From assembly GCA_016716535.1 (NCBI GenBank), contig JADJWD010000005.1, positions 868,001 to 932,000 of the forward strand: a stretch of DNA of 64,000 nt, in the 5' to 3' direction. This document shows, one piece after another, positions 25,207 through 36,626 of the stretch. The notes under the pieces were generated by a model. The model ran no database searches. It was not told the origin of the DNA and saw nothing but the letters and a program-made list of their open reading frames with translations. This stretch comes from Betaproteobacteria bacterium (GTDB lineage: Bacteria; Pseudomonadota; Gammaproteobacteria; Burkholderiales; Burkholderiaceae_C). The stretch's first letter is position 1. Each line of letters begins with the position of its first letter. The position numbers were made by a program, and so were the translations under genes.

Positions 25207-26356
25207 ATGCCTGCCCTGCTGGCCGCGTTCGCCTGCTCGTTCCTCGTCACCATGCTGGTCGTGCATGCGACGAAGACGCGCGGCGCGCTGCTGCTGGACC
25301 ACGATACCTCCGGCCCGCAAAAATTCCATACGCGGCCGGTGGCGCGGGTTGGCGGGGTCGGCATCTTCGCGGGGCTCATCGCCGCGACCGTGCCGCTGGC
25401 CTGGACGACCTCGCGCGAGGCGGTTGCCGCCGCCGCGCTGCTGCTCGTCTGCTCACTTCCGGCGTTCGCCGGCGGGCTGGTGGAGGACCTGACCAAGCGT
25501 GTGCGGCCGCTGTACCGCCTGGCCGCGACGGCGGTGTCGGCGCTGCTGGCTGCCTGGCTGCTCGGCTCGCTGATCACGCGCACCGACATTCCGGGGCTGG
25601 ACTGGGTGGTCTCGTTAGGCGCCGGCGCCACGCTGCTCACCGTCTTCGCCGTCGCCGGCATCGCGAACTCGATCAACATCATCGATGGCTTCAACGGCCT
25701 GGCGACGATGTGCGTGGTGATCATGCTCGCCGCGCTCGCCTACGTGGCGTTCCAGGTGGGCGACAGCTTCATCGGCGCACTGGCGTTGGCGGGCATCGGC
25801 GCGGTGATGGGGTTCTTTCTCTGGAACTTCCCGGCCGGACTCATCTTCCTCGGCGACGGCGGCGCCTATTTCCTCGGCTTCTTCGTCGCCGAACTGTCGA
25901 TCCTGCTGCTCGTGCGCAACCCGTCGGTGTCGCCGCTGTTTCCGCTGCTGGTGTGCATCTATCCGGTGTTCGAGACGCTGTTCTCCATCTACCGTCGGCG
26001 CTTCATCCGCTCGGTGCCGCCGAGCATGCCCGACGGCATCCATCTTCATTCGCTGATCTATCGCCGCCTGATGCGCTGGGCGGTGGGCGACCGCAGCGCG
26101 CGCGCGCTGACGCGCAGCAACTCGATGACGTCGCCGTTCCTGTGGCTGCTGTGCATGCTGTCGGTGGTGCCGGCGGTGCTGTTCTGGCACAGCACGCCGT
26201 GGAACGCGTTGTTCCTGTGCCTGTTTGCCACCGTCTACGTGATGCTGTACCGGCGCATCGTCCGCTTCAAGGTGCCGCGCTGGATGCGGGCGCTGGTTCC
26301 ACGTTCTCCGCTCGTGCGCCCGGCGCAAGTGCACCCTACCGATCGATCCCGACCCG

Positions 26357-26370
<14 letters not shown>
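25207..26370 (+). CDS. wecA: Undecaprenyl-phosphate glycosyl-1-phosphate transferase (MraY/WecA family)
   Basis: A 387-residue polytopic membrane protein. It should transfer a sugar-1-phosphate (GlcNAc-1-P or similar) from a UDP-sugar to undecaprenyl phosphate, starting the lipid-linked repeat unit. Seen: HDTSGPQKFHTRPVARVGGVGI at about residues 34-55, NIIDGFNGLA (the Asp-rich substrate motif), FLGDGGAYFLGF, and HLHSLIYRR, which matches the His-containing loop of WecA-like proteins. Roughly ten hydrophobic segments. It is divergent from the export gene; its 3' end overlaps the helicase start by 14 bases. Sugar specificity cannot be read from the sequence. Confidence 0.88.
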
Positions 26371-27889
<1,519 letters not shown>

Positions 27890-27899
27890 GCCCGCCGCC

Positions 27900-28793
27900 T
27901 CAAGCCTGCAACAGGAACACCGCAGGAAGCCGGTCGGGCAGCAGCGCGGCAGGGGCGGCCCGGTGCACCTCGGCGCGCCAATGCGCGATCGTCGCGGTGC
28001 GGCTCCAGCCCTCGGGCAGCGTCAACGCCACGCTGATCGATAGGCGCGTCGTCGGCGCGGCGCTGTCGAGCAAGGCCGCGAAGAGGGCGGCGTTGCGGTA
28101 GGGCGTCTCGATGAAGATCTGCGTTTGCCTGCCCCGCCGCGAGGTGACCTCGAGTTCGTGGATGCGCTCGCGGCGCGCGCCGGCTTCCTGCGGCAGGTAG
28201 CCGACGAAGGCAAAGCTCTGGCCATCCAGGCCGCTGGCGGCCAACGCCAGCATCAGCGAACTGGGCCCCGGCAGCGCGAGCACCGGCACGCCGAGCGTGT
28301 GTGCGACCGCGACGACCGCGGCGCCCGGGTCGGCCACGGCGGGCAGGCCGGCTTCGGAGAGCAGGCCGATGTCGTGGCCGGCGAGCGCCGGGGCGAGGCA
28401 GTGGGCGGCTTGCTGCGATGCGGCTGCGGCCCCCGTGCTGCCCGTTGCATGGCCCGCCGCGGCGCGCGTCGTCGTTTTCGCCCCGCCCGCGCCCTTCGCC
28501 GGCCGCGGCAGCTCGACGATCGACAACGCCTGCAGCGGCGCCTGCAACGGCACCACCTCGTGCACGCGCTTTAGAAAGGCGCGCGCGCTCTTCGCGTCCT
28601 CGACGATCCAGTGCTGCAGCCGCGCGGCCCATTGCAGCACCGCGGGCGGCAGCACCGCGGCGAGGTCCTGCGGCGTCGCGCCGAGGTCAAGCGTGTTGGG
28701 CACGAGCACGAGCCGCCCCCGCGTCGTGTTCGTGGCTGCCGCGCCCGGCGGCGGCGCCGAGGCCGGCTCGCCGGCGCTGCCGTGGCCGCTCAT
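27900..28793 (-). CDS. SAM-dependent methyltransferase, RsmI/YraL-like (tetrapyrrole methylase fold)
   Basis: A 297-residue protein starting at ATG 28793, in a four-base overlap with the yceF stop. Seen: RLVLVPNTLDLG, a segment like the RsmI core (GLLSEAGLPAVADPGAAVV), ALPGPSSLMLALAASGL and IFIETPYRN, which correspond to SAM-binding and active-site motifs of the RsmI group (16S rRNA 2'-O-methylation at C1402). The N-terminal 140 residues are divergent and contain an Ala/Thr/Gly-rich insertion (about residues 100-130). It is probably a Burkholderiales paralogue of RsmI rather than RsmI itself, and its substrate is unknown. Pairing with yceF suggests a shared nucleotide or RNA-quality role; that is inference. 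Confidence 0.8.
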   Translation of the reverse strand: MSGHGSAGEPASAPPPGAAATNTTRGRLVLVPNTLDLGATPQDLAAVLPPAVLQWAARLQHWIVEDAKSARAFLKRVHEVVPLQAPLQALSIVELPRPAKGAGGAKTTTRAAAGHATGSTGAAAASQQAAHCLAPALAGHDIGLLSEAGLPAVADPGAAVVAVAHTLGVPVLALPGPSSLMLALAASGLDGQSFAFVGYLPQEAGARRERIHELEVTSRRGRQTQIFIETPYRNAALFAALLDSAAPTTRLSISVALTLPEGWSRTATIAHWRAEVHRAAPAALLPDRLPAVFLLQA

Positions 28794-29419
28794 CCGCGTG
28801 GCCGCAGCGGTTCGATGCCCGCCTCGCGCAGCAGCCGCACGGTGCGGATCAACGGCAGGCCGACCAGCGCCGTCGGGTCGTCGGACTCGATCGCGTCGAG
28901 CAGCGTGATGCCCAGCGTCTCGCACTTCGCGCTGCCCGCGCAGTCGTAGGGCTGCTCGGTGCGCAGGTAGTGCTCGATCTCGTCGTCGCCGAGCGCGCGG
29001 AAGCGCACGACGACCGGCGCCGGCTCGTGGCGCTCGAAGCCGGTGGCCAGGCGCACGACGCACACCGACGTGTGGAAGACGGCGCGCCGGCCGCTCAGCC
29101 GCCGCAGTTGCGCCACGGCGCGTTCGTGCGTGCCGGGCTTGCCGAGCGCTTCGCCGTCGATTTCGCAGACCTGGTCGGAGCCGATGACCACCGCATCGGT
29201 TTGCGCGTCGGCAAACTGCGCCGCGACGGCGCGCGCCTTGGCGCGGCTCAGGCGCTCGGCCATCACCGCCGGCGTCTCGCCGGGCAGCGCCGCCTCGTCG
29301 ACACCCGGCGCGGCCACCTCGAACGGCAGGCGCAGGCGCGCGAGCAACTCGCGCCGATAGCGCGAGGTGGAAGCCAACACGAGCGCCGGGCCCGTGCGCA
29401 CGGACGGAGAATCGGTCAT
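28790..29419 (-). CDS. yceF: Maf-family nucleotide pyrophosphatase (YceF group)
   Basis: A 209-residue Maf protein. The chosen start is the ATG at 29419, giving VLASTSRYRRELLARL near the N-terminus, the family signature; the upstream in-frame start (29461) would add 14 residues with no support. Also seen: PGVDEAAL, LSRAKARAVA, VIGSDQVCEIDG and GSAKCETLGI. Maf proteins hydrolyse modified nucleoside triphosphates; the YceF branch favours 7-methyl-GTP. In E. coli yceF is divergent to yceD-rpmF-plsX, exactly the arrangement here, which supports the assignment. Confidence 0.9.
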   Translation of the reverse strand: MTDSPSVRTGPALVLASTSRYRRELLARLRLPFEVAAPGVDEAALPGETPAVMAERLSRAKARAVAAQFADAQTDAVVIGSDQVCEIDGEALGKPGTHERAVAQLRRLSGRRAVFHTSVCVVRLATGFERHEPAPVVVRFRALGDDEIEHYLRTEQPYDCAGSAKCETLGITLLDAIESDDPTALVGLPLIRTVRLLREAGIEPLRPRG

Positions 29420-29453
29420 CGGGCCATTGTTCCATCGGGTTCCATCGACCCGC

Positions 29454-29477
29454 CGGCTCATCGGCTCATCGGCTCAT
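29454..29477. repeat. Three tandem copies of an 8-base unit CGGCTCAT
   Basis: Between the divergent yceF and yceD starts, CGGCTCAT occurs three times head to tail. A second small repeat, TTCCATCG, occurs twice ten bases apart at 29430-29437 and 29440-29447. This could be a regulatory array or simple slippage. Confidence 0.6.
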
Positions 29478-29512
29478 CGGCCCCTCGCGGCCACGCAACC
29501 ATCGCCCCGACC

Positions 29513-30121
29513 ATGCCTCGCCCGCCGCGCGCCACCGGCAGTTCCCGCGCAACGCCTTCGCCAGCGTCGCTGGACGTGGCAGCCTTCTGCCGCGACGGCG
29601 GCGAGCTTTCCGGCGAGCTGCCGCTGCAAGCGCTGCCGCGGCTTGCCGAAAGCGTGCTGCGGTGCGCCGACGGTGCCGCCGAGCCGCCGGTGCAGTGGCG
29701 CGCCGAAGGCTCGCTGCTGCCGGTGACCGGCGGCGCGCCGCAGCACCTGCTCGATCTCTCGGTGCACGCGCGGCCGATGTTCGAGTGCCAACGCTGCCTG
29801 CAGCCGGTCGCGCTGCCGCTCGATGTGCGCCGGCGCGTGCGCTTCGTCGTCGGCGAGGAGACCGCCGCGCGCCTGGACGAAGAACTCGACGACGACGTGC
29901 TGGCGCTCGTGCCGCGGCTGGACCTGCCGGCGCTGATCGAGGACGAACTGCTGCTCGCGCTGCCGCTGGTGCCGCGCCACGACGAGTGCCCGGAGTTGCC
30001 GGCCGCCTTGCGGCCCACGGCCGAGGGGGGCGAGGCCGGCAATGGCGGCGAAAACGGCGAGGGCGACGCGAGGAGCCACCCGTTCGCCGCGCTGGCCGAG
30101 TTGCGCCGGCGCAAGCCTTGA
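29513..30121 (+). CDS. yceD: DUF177/YceD family protein (23S rRNA accumulation)
   Basis: A 202-residue protein. The ATG at 29513 gives the usual N-terminus (SLDVAAFCRDGGELSGELPL). Seen: FECQRCLQPVALPLDV, the Cys-x-x-Cys characteristic of the family, and DDVLALVPRLDLPALIEDELLLALPLVPRH near the C-terminus. YceD homologues affect 23S rRNA levels in bacteria and plants and are almost always next to rpmF, as here. A Gly/Asn/Glu-rich stretch (GGEAGNGGENGEGD) just before the end is unusual. It lies 262 bases upstream of rpmF. Confidence 0.9.
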   Translation: MPRPPRATGSSRATPSPASLDVAAFCRDGGELSGELPLQALPRLAESVLRCADGAAEPPVQWRAEGSLLPVTGGAPQHLLDLSVHARPMFECQRCLQPVALPLDVRRRVRFVVGEETAARLDEELDDDVLALVPRLDLPALIEDELLLALPLVPRHDECPELPAALRPTAEGGEAGNGGENGEGDARSHPFAALAELRRRKP

Positions 30122-30165
30122 GGCGCCCGCAGCGGCCCGCCTCCGGCAGGACTTGGTGCCGGTGG

Positions 30166-30171
30166 TAAACT
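30166..30171 (+). promoter_or_regulatory. Possible -10 (TAAACT) for rpmF-plsX-fab
   Basis: TAAACT lies 45 bases after the yceD stop and leaves a leader of about 210 bases before the rpmF ATG. A weak CCGGCA sits 17 bases upstream as -35. It separates a possible rpmF-fab transcript from yceD. Confidence 0.3.
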
Positions 30172-30225
30172 TCGCCGTTTGTTGGGTCGCGCATTGCCCT
30201 GTGTATGGTCATCGATGCGCGCCCG

Positions 30226-30280
30226 GGCCGGCACTGCCGGCCGCGCCGAGGGCGGCGCCCTTTCAGGGAGCCGGGGCTCC
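30226..30280 (+). promoter_or_regulatory. Two hairpins in the rpmF leader
   Basis: Hairpin 1 is GGCCGGC (30226-30232) with GCCGGCC (30236-30242), loop ACT. Hairpin 2 is GGAGC (30267-30271) with GCTCC (30276-30280), loop CGGG. They sit in the untranslated stretch between the yceD stop and the rpmF start. Autogenous control of L32 or of the operon is possible but not shown. Confidence 0.4.
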
Positions 30281-30383
30281 GGGCTGGTGGTCCCGCCCCC
30301 GCGATGCCGCCCCGGTGCCCCGAAGCCCTGTCTTCCCGCTCACTGCCGCCCCGCGCCCATCCGATTCCCAGGAGTTCCACGTC

Positions 30384-30566
30384 ATGGCTGTCCAGCAGAA
30401 CAAGAAGTCGCCGTCCAAGCGCGGCATGCACCGCTCGCACAACGCACTCGGCACGCCGGGCACGGCCGTCGAGCCGACGACCGGCGAGGTGCACCTGCGG
30501 CACCACATTTCGCCCACCGGCTTCTACCGCGGCCGCAAGGTCCTGAAGACCAAGGCCGACGCCTGA
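30384..30566 (+). CDS. rpmF: 50S ribosomal protein L32
   Basis: A 60-residue basic protein beginning MAVQQNKKSPSKRGMHRSHNAL and ending GRKVLKTKADA, the conserved form of bacterial L32 without zinc cysteines. The ATG at 30384 is preceded by CAGGAG about eight bases upstream, a fair ribosome binding site. L32 is part of the large subunit near the peptidyl-transferase region. It lies between yceD and plsX, the standard order in proteobacteria. Confidence 0.96.
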   Translation: MAVQQNKKSPSKRGMHRSHNALGTPGTAVEPTTGEVHLRHHISPTGFYRGRKVLKTKADA

Positions 30567-30621
30567 GCGGCATCGCGCCCGCCGCCTGGCCGGTTCACGC
30601 CCGCGGCGCCCGCGTCTTGCC

Positions 30622-31713
30622 GTGAGCCCCCATCTTTCACCCGCACCGCTGGCGACGGTGCGTCTGGCCGTCGACTGCATGGGCGGCGACCACGGGCCGG
30701 CGGTCACGCTGCCGGCCTGCCGCGCCTTCCTCGACAAACACCCGCAGGCCGAGCTCGTACTCGTCGGCACCGAGGCGGCGCTGGCTGAAGCAGCTTCCTG
30801 GCCGCGCTGCCGCGTGCAGCCGGCCAGCGAAGTGGTGACGATGGACGACCCGGTCGAGGTGGCGTTGCGCAAGAAGCGCGACTCGTCGATGCGCGTGGCC
30901 ATCGCGCAGCTCAAGGCCGACGAAAAGAACGGTGGCGCGAGCGCTGCCGACGCCTGCGTCTCGGCCGGCAACACCGGCGCGCTGATGGCCGTGGCGCGCT
31001 ATGTGCTCAAGACCCACGAGGGCATCGACCGGCCGGCCATCGCCACCGTGATGCCCAACCGCCGCGACGGCTTCACCACCGTGCTCGACCTGGGCGCCAA
31101 TGTCGACTGCACGCCCGAGCACCTGCTGCAGTTCGCGGTGATGGGCAGCGCGCTCGTCGCCGCCGTCGAGGGCAAGGAAGAGCCGACCGTCGGCCTGCTC
31201 AACATCGGCGAAGAGGCGATCAAGGGCAGCGAGACGATCAAGCGCGCCGGCGAACTGCTGCGCGCCGCCGGCAGCGAAGGGCACATCAACTTCTTCGGCA
31301 ACGTCGAGGGCAACGACATCTACAAGGGCACGGTCGACATCGTCGTCTGCGACGGCTTCGTCGGCAACGTGCTGCTGAAGACGAGCGAGGGCCTGGCGTC
31401 GATGCTCACCGAGTTCATCCGCGAGGAGTTCACGCGCTCGCCGCTGGCCAAGCTGTCGGCACTCTTGGCGATGCCGGCGCTGAAGCGCTTCAAGCACCGC
31501 GTCGACCCGCGCCGCTACAACGGCGCGGCGCTGCTCGGGCTGCGCGGGCTCGTGTTCAAGAGCCATGGTTCGGCGGATGCCTATGCCTTCGAGAGTGCGC
31601 TGAGCCGCGCTTATGATGCGGCACGCAACCGATTGCTGTCGCGTGTGCACGATCGCATCGGGCCCACGCTGGCGGCGCTGCCCGCTGGTGCCGCACCGCA
31701 GCAAGCTGCATGA
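30622..31713 (+). CDS. plsX: Phosphate acyltransferase PlsX
   Basis: A 363-residue enzyme making acyl-phosphate from acyl-ACP, the first step of phospholipid synthesis in the PlsX/PlsY route. The start is the GTG at 30622. Seen: VRLAVDCMGGDHGP (13-26), DPVEVALRKKRDSSM, SAGNTGALMAVAR, NIGEEAIKGSE and VCDGFVGNVLLKTSEG, all conserved in PlsX. The TGA overlaps the fabH ATG by four bases, so phospholipid and fatty-acid synthesis are translationally coupled here. Confidence 0.95.
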   Translation: MSPHLSPAPLATVRLAVDCMGGDHGPAVTLPACRAFLDKHPQAELVLVGTEAALAEAASWPRCRVQPASEVVTMDDPVEVALRKKRDSSMRVAIAQLKADEKNGGASAADACVSAGNTGALMAVARYVLKTHEGIDRPAIATVMPNRRDGFTTVLDLGANVDCTPEHLLQFAVMGSALVAAVEGKEEPTVGLLNIGEEAIKGSETIKRAGELLRAAGSEGHINFFGNVEGNDIYKGTVDIVVCDGFVGNVLLKTSEGLASMLTEFIREEFTRSPLAKLSALLAMPALKRFKHRVDPRRYNGAALLGLRGLVFKSHGSADAYAFESALSRAYDAARNRLLSRVHDRIGPTLAALPAGAAPQQAA

Positions 31714-32732
31714 GTCGTTCCACCTCCGCACCTTCAGCGCCGGGCCGACCGCCCGGCGCGGCGTTTTCGCGCATCACCGGCACCGGCAGCTACCTGCCGC
31801 CGCGGCGCCTGACCAACGACGACATGGTCGCGATGCTCGCGGCGCGCGGCGTCGAGACGAGCGACCAGTGGATCGTCGAGCGCACCGGCATCCGCGCGCG
31901 GCACTTCGCCGACGACGGCGTCAACGCCAGCGACCTGGCGCTGCCGGCGGCACGTGACGCGCTCGAGTCGGCCGGCCGCAGCGCCGACGAGGTCGACCTG
32001 ATCATCGTCGCCACCTCGACGCCGGACATGGTGTTCCCGTCGACGGCGTCGATCCTGCAGCACAAGCTCGGCGTGCACGGCTGCGCCGCCTTCGACCTGC
32101 AGGCGGTGTGCTCGGGCTTCGTCTACGCGCTGACGGTGGCCGACGCGATGGTGCGCGCTGGCAGCGCGCGCTGCGCGCTCGTCGTCGGCACCGAGGTCTT
32201 CTCGCGCATCCTCGACTTCGACGACCGCACGACCTGCGTGCTGTTCGGCGACGGCGCCGGCGCGGTGGTGCTCGAGGCGAGCGACACGCCGGGCATCCTC
32301 GCGGCCGACCTGCATGCCGACGGCCGCCACCTCGGCATCCTGTGCACGCCGGGCACCGTGGCCGGCGGGCAGGTCAGCGGCACGCCCTATCTGAAGATGG
32401 ACGGGCCGGCGGTGTTCAAGCTCGCCGTCGGCGTGCTCGAGAGCGCCGCGCGCGCCGTGCTCGAGAAGGCCGGTCGCAAGGAAGGTGATCTCGACTGGCT
32501 GATCCCGCACCAGGCCAACATCCGCATCATGCAAGGCACGGCGCGCAAGCTGAAGCTGCCGCTCGAAAAGCTCGTGGCCACCGTCGACGAACACGGCAAC
32601 ACCTCGGCCGCGTCGGTGCCGCTGGCGCTGGACGTGGCGGTGAAGAGCGGCCGCCTGAAGCGCGGCGACACCGTCATGCTCGAAGGTGTCGGCGGCGGGT
32701 TCACCTGGGGCGCGGTGCTGTTCGACTACTGA
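31710..32732 (+). CDS. fabH: Beta-ketoacyl-ACP synthase III
   Basis: A 340-residue condensing enzyme joining acetyl-CoA and malonyl-ACP to begin fatty-acid synthesis. The catalytic triad is present: Cys134 in LQAVCSGFVYA, His267 in WLIPHQANIR and Asn297 in EHGNTSAAS. The N-terminus carries about 17 extra Ser/Pro/Ala-rich residues before the usual start region, so a later start cannot be excluded, but the ATGA overlap with plsX supports the one used. It is followed by fabD after a 40-base gap. Confidence 0.95.
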   Translation: MSRSTSAPSAPGRPPGAAFSRITGTGSYLPPRRLTNDDMVAMLAARGVETSDQWIVERTGIRARHFADDGVNASDLALPAARDALESAGRSADEVDLIIVATSTPDMVFPSTASILQHKLGVHGCAAFDLQAVCSGFVYALTVADAMVRAGSARCALVVGTEVFSRILDFDDRTTCVLFGDGAGAVVLEASDTPGILAADLHADGRHLGILCTPGTVAGGQVSGTPYLKMDGPAVFKLAVGVLESAARAVLEKAGRKEGDLDWLIPHQANIRIMQGTARKLKLPLEKLVATVDEHGNTSAASVPLALDVAVKSGRLKRGDTVMLEGVGGGFTWGAVLFDY

Positions 32733-32772
32733 AGAACAAGCGCCGCGGCGTGCACCGCGGCCGATTCATCCG

Positions 32773-33711
32773 ATGAAGCCATTTGCATTCGTCTTCCCCG
32801 GCCAGGGCTCGCAGTCCGTCGGCATGCTCGACGCCTGGGGCGACCACCCCGCGGTGCGCCGCACGCTCGAGGAGGCCTCGGCCGCGTTGTCCGAAGACAT
32901 CGGCCGCCTCATCCGCGAAGGCCCGAAGGAAGCGCTCGAACTCACCACCAACACCCAGCCGGTGATGCTGACCGCGGCCATCGCGTGCCTGGCCGCCTGG
33001 CGCGCCGAAGGCGGGCCCGAGCCGGTGGCGGTGGCCGGGCACTCGCTGGGCGAATACAGCGCGCTCGTCGCGGCCGGCGCGTTGACACTGGCCGATGCGC
33101 TGCCGCTGGTGCGCCAGCGCGCGCAGGCGATGCAGGCGGCGGTGCCGGTCGGCGTGGGTGCGATGGCGGCCATCCTCGGCCTGGACGCCGCGGTCGTGCA
33201 GGAGGTCTGCGAAGGTGTCGCGCGCGACACCGGCGGCGTCGTCTCGCCGGCCAACTTCAACGACCCGAAGCAAACGGTCATCGCCGGCGCCAAGGCGGCG
33301 GTCGACGCCGCCTGCGAGAAGCTGAAGGCCGCCGGCGCCAAGCGCGCGCTGCCGCTGCCGGTGTCGGCGCCTTTCCACTGCGCGCTGATGAAGCCGGCGG
33401 CCGAGCGGCTGCGCGAACGGCTGGCCACGGTGCCGATCGCGCCGCCGCGCATCGCGGTGGTCAACAACATCGACGTCGCCGAGCAGACCGAGCCGGCGGC
33501 GATCCGCGAGGCGCTGTATCGCCAGGCGTTCGGCCCGGTGCGCTGGGTCGAGGTCGTGCGCGCGCTGGCCGCGCGTGGCGTCGCAAGCGTCTACGAGTGC
33601 GGCCCGGGCAAGGTGCTGGCTGGCCTCGTCAAGCGCATCGACGGCTCGCTCGCCACCGGCACGGTGCTCGATCCGGCGTCGCTGGCCGAACTGAAAGGGG
33701 CGCTGCAATGA
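32773..33711 (+). CDS. fabD: Malonyl-CoA:ACP transacylase
   Basis: A 312-residue enzyme that loads malonate onto ACP. The start at ATG 32773 gives MKPFAFVFPGQGSQSVGM, the conserved N-terminus; longer in-frame starts upstream lie inside fabH. The active-site Ser91 is in AVAGHSLGEYSAL, with a His in PVSAPFHCALM and the C-terminal ECGPGKVLAGLVKRI motif. The stop overlaps the fabG ATG by four bases. Confidence 0.96.
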   Translation: MKPFAFVFPGQGSQSVGMLDAWGDHPAVRRTLEEASAALSEDIGRLIREGPKEALELTTNTQPVMLTAAIACLAAWRAEGGPEPVAVAGHSLGEYSALVAAGALTLADALPLVRQRAQAMQAAVPVGVGAMAAILGLDAAVVQEVCEGVARDTGGVVSPANFNDPKQTVIAGAKAAVDAACEKLKAAGAKRALPLPVSAPFHCALMKPAAERLRERLATVPIAPPRIAVVNNIDVAEQTEPAAIREALYRQAFGPVRWVEVVRALAARGVASVYECGPGKVLAGLVKRIDGSLATGTVLDPASLAELKGALQ

Positions 33712-34496
33712 GCACCACCGCAAGCAGCGCAAGCAGCGTGGGCGAAGCGGGTGCGCCGGCCGCCGCCGGCCAGGTCGCGCTCGTCACCGGGGCGTCGCGT
33801 GGCATCGGCCGCGCCATCGCGCTGGCGCTGGCGCGCGCGGGCTTTCGCGTCACCGGCACCGCCACCAGCGAGGCCGGCGCCGCCGGCATCCGCGAGGCGC
33901 TGGCGCCGTTCCCTGGCGGCGCGGGCATCGTGCTGAACGTCAACGACGCCGCCGCTTGCGAGGCTGCTGTCGAGACGCTCGTCAAGACCGCCGGCGGCCT
34001 GCACGTGCTCGTCAACAACGCCGGCATCACGCGCGACACGCTGGCGATGCGCATGAAGGACGACGACTGGGACGCGGTCCTCGACACCAACCTGAAGGCC
34101 GTGTTCCGGCTGTGCCGCGCGGCGATGCGGCCGATGATGAAGCAGCGCCACGGCCGCATCATCAACATCACCTCGGTCGTCGGGGCCAGCGGCAACGCTG
34201 GCCAGGCGAACTACGCGGCCGCGAAGGCCGGGCTCGCCGGCATGACGCGGGCGCTGGCGCGTGAACTCGGCAGCCGCAACGTCACGGTGAACTGCGTGGC
34301 GCCCGGCTTCATCGCCACCGACATGACCGCCGAGCTGCCCGAGGCGCAGAAGGCGGCGCTCTTGGCGCAGATCCCGCTCGCGCGCCTGGGCCAGGCCGAC
34401 GAGGTGGCGCACGCGGTGGCGTTCCTCGCCTCGCCGCTGGCCGGCTACATCACCGGCACCGAGCTGCACGTCAACGGCGGGATGTACATGACCTGA
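33708..34496 (+). CDS. fabG: 3-oxoacyl-ACP reductase
   Basis: A 262-residue short-chain dehydrogenase reducing beta-ketoacyl-ACP with NADPH. Seen: GASRGIGRAIA, NNAGITRDTLAMRM, Ser in NITSVVG, Tyr/Lys in NYAAAKAG and GFIATDMTAELP. The N-terminus has about 18 extra Ser/Ala/Gly-rich residues before the Rossmann motif; the ATGA overlap with fabD supports this start. It is followed by acpP, with a separate -10-like element in the gap. Confidence 0.95.
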   Translation: MSTTASSASSVGEAGAPAAAGQVALVTGASRGIGRAIALALARAGFRVTGTATSEAGAAGIREALAPFPGGAGIVLNVNDAAACEAAVETLVKTAGGLHVLVNNAGITRDTLAMRMKDDDWDAVLDTNLKAVFRLCRAAMRPMMKQRHGRIINITSVVGASGNAGQANYAAAKAGLAGMTRALARELGSRNVTVNCVAPGFIATDMTAELPEAQKAALLAQIPLARLGQADEVAHAVAFLASPLAGYITGTELHVNGGMYMT

Positions 34497-34537
34497 GGCC
34501 GCCCCGCCCAGAGGACAGACCCTGTAACCGGCGTCGG

Positions 34538-34543
34538 TAGAAT
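34538..34543 (+). promoter_or_regulatory. -10-like element TAGAAT before acpP
   Basis: GGTAGAATCCGCGCC lies 36 bases before the acpP ATG and shares the TAGAATC core seen before several genes of this window. It could give acpP-fabF extra transcription, as expected for an abundant carrier protein. No matching -35 was identified. Confidence 0.45.
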
Positions 34544-34579
34544 CCGCGCCTGTTTTTCCGCACCACTCCTGGAGGAGTC

Positions 34580-34819
34580 ATGAGCGATATCGAAGCGCGA
34601 GTCAAGAAGATCATTGCCGAGCAGCTCGGCGTGCCCGAGTCCGACGTGACCAACGAGAAGGCCTTCGTCGCCGACCTCGGGGCCGACTCGCTGGACACGG
34701 TTGAACTCGTGATGGCGCTGGAAGACGAATTCGGCATCGAGATCCCCGACGAGGAAGCCGAGAAGATCACCACCGTGCAGCTGGCCATCGACTACGCGGT
34801 CAGCCACCAGAAGAGCTGA
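34580..34819 (+). CDS. acpP: Acyl carrier protein
   Basis: A 79-residue acidic carrier. Ser37 in GADSLDTVELVMALE is the 4'-phosphopantetheine site, loaded by AcpS (encoded at 47942-48361). A strong ribosome binding site, GGAGGAG, is at 34571-34577. The sequence ends in HQKS like other proteobacterial ACPs. It lies between fabG and fabF, the usual order. Confidence 0.97.
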   Translation: MSDIEARVKKIIAEQLGVPESDVTNEKAFVADLGADSLDTVELVMALEDEFGIEIPDEEAEKITTVQLAIDYAVSHQKS

Positions 34820-34860
34820 GTCCTCACGCCGATGCGAGTGATCCCGGTCGGAGCCGGCGA

Positions 34861-36105
<1,245 letters not shown>

Positions 36106-36137
36106 AGCGGCCCGAGAGCCAAGGAAGCGTCCGGCCG

Positions 36138-36626
36138 ATGCGGGCCGCGCCGCCGTTGGCCCTGCGATGCGCACCGAGCCGCGCCTGGCGCGCCGCAGCC
36201 GTGCTCATCGGCGCCGCAGCCGGCACGGCCTTCGCGGCATGGCTGGCCGGGCATCTGGAGTTGGCACTTCCTGCGGCGGCCGTGTCGATCGCCTGCGGCG
36301 TGGCCGCCGGCTGCGCTGCCGGCCTTGCCGGCGCCGGGCCGGCGCGGCCGGTGGACGTGGCCTGGGACGGCCAGCGCTGGCAGGCCGATGGCGTGCCCGG
36401 TGACCTGCAAGTGATGCTCGACTTGGACCGCTGGCTGCTGCTGCTGCGCCACCACCCGGTGGCCGGCGGCGGCGCAGGCGTGGGCGGGGGCAATCGCTGG
36501 CTCGCCATCTCCTTCCCGCGCGGGGCGGAAGCGCATCGCGCGCTGCGCGCGGCGCTATATTCCTCGCCGCCCGAAGCCACCTCCAAGCCGCCTCCCGTCC
36601 GCGCCCCGGACCGGGCCGCCGACTGA
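36138..36626 (+). CDS. Hypothetical membrane protein upstream of rpoE
   Basis: A 162-residue protein. Two hydrophobic segments (AAAVLIGAAAGTAFAAWLAG and ALPAAAVSIACGVAAGCAAG) in the first 70 residues are followed by a short soluble part (VDVAWDGQRWQADG, MLDLDRWLLLLRHH, WLAISFPRG). It ends directly at the rpoE start without a gap. Such small proteins are seen between fabF and rpoE in related bacteria, but no function is known to me. The C-terminal WDG..W..DG and LDLDRWLLL(L)R patterns are probably the conserved part. Confidence 0.7.
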   Translation: MRAAPPLALRCAPSRAWRAAAVLIGAAAGTAFAAWLAGHLELALPAAAVSIACGVAAGCAAGLAGAGPARPVDVAWDGQRWQADGVPGDLQVMLDLDRWLLLLRHHPVAGGGAGVGGGNRWLAISFPRGAEAHRALRAALYSSPPEATSKPPPVRAPDRAAD

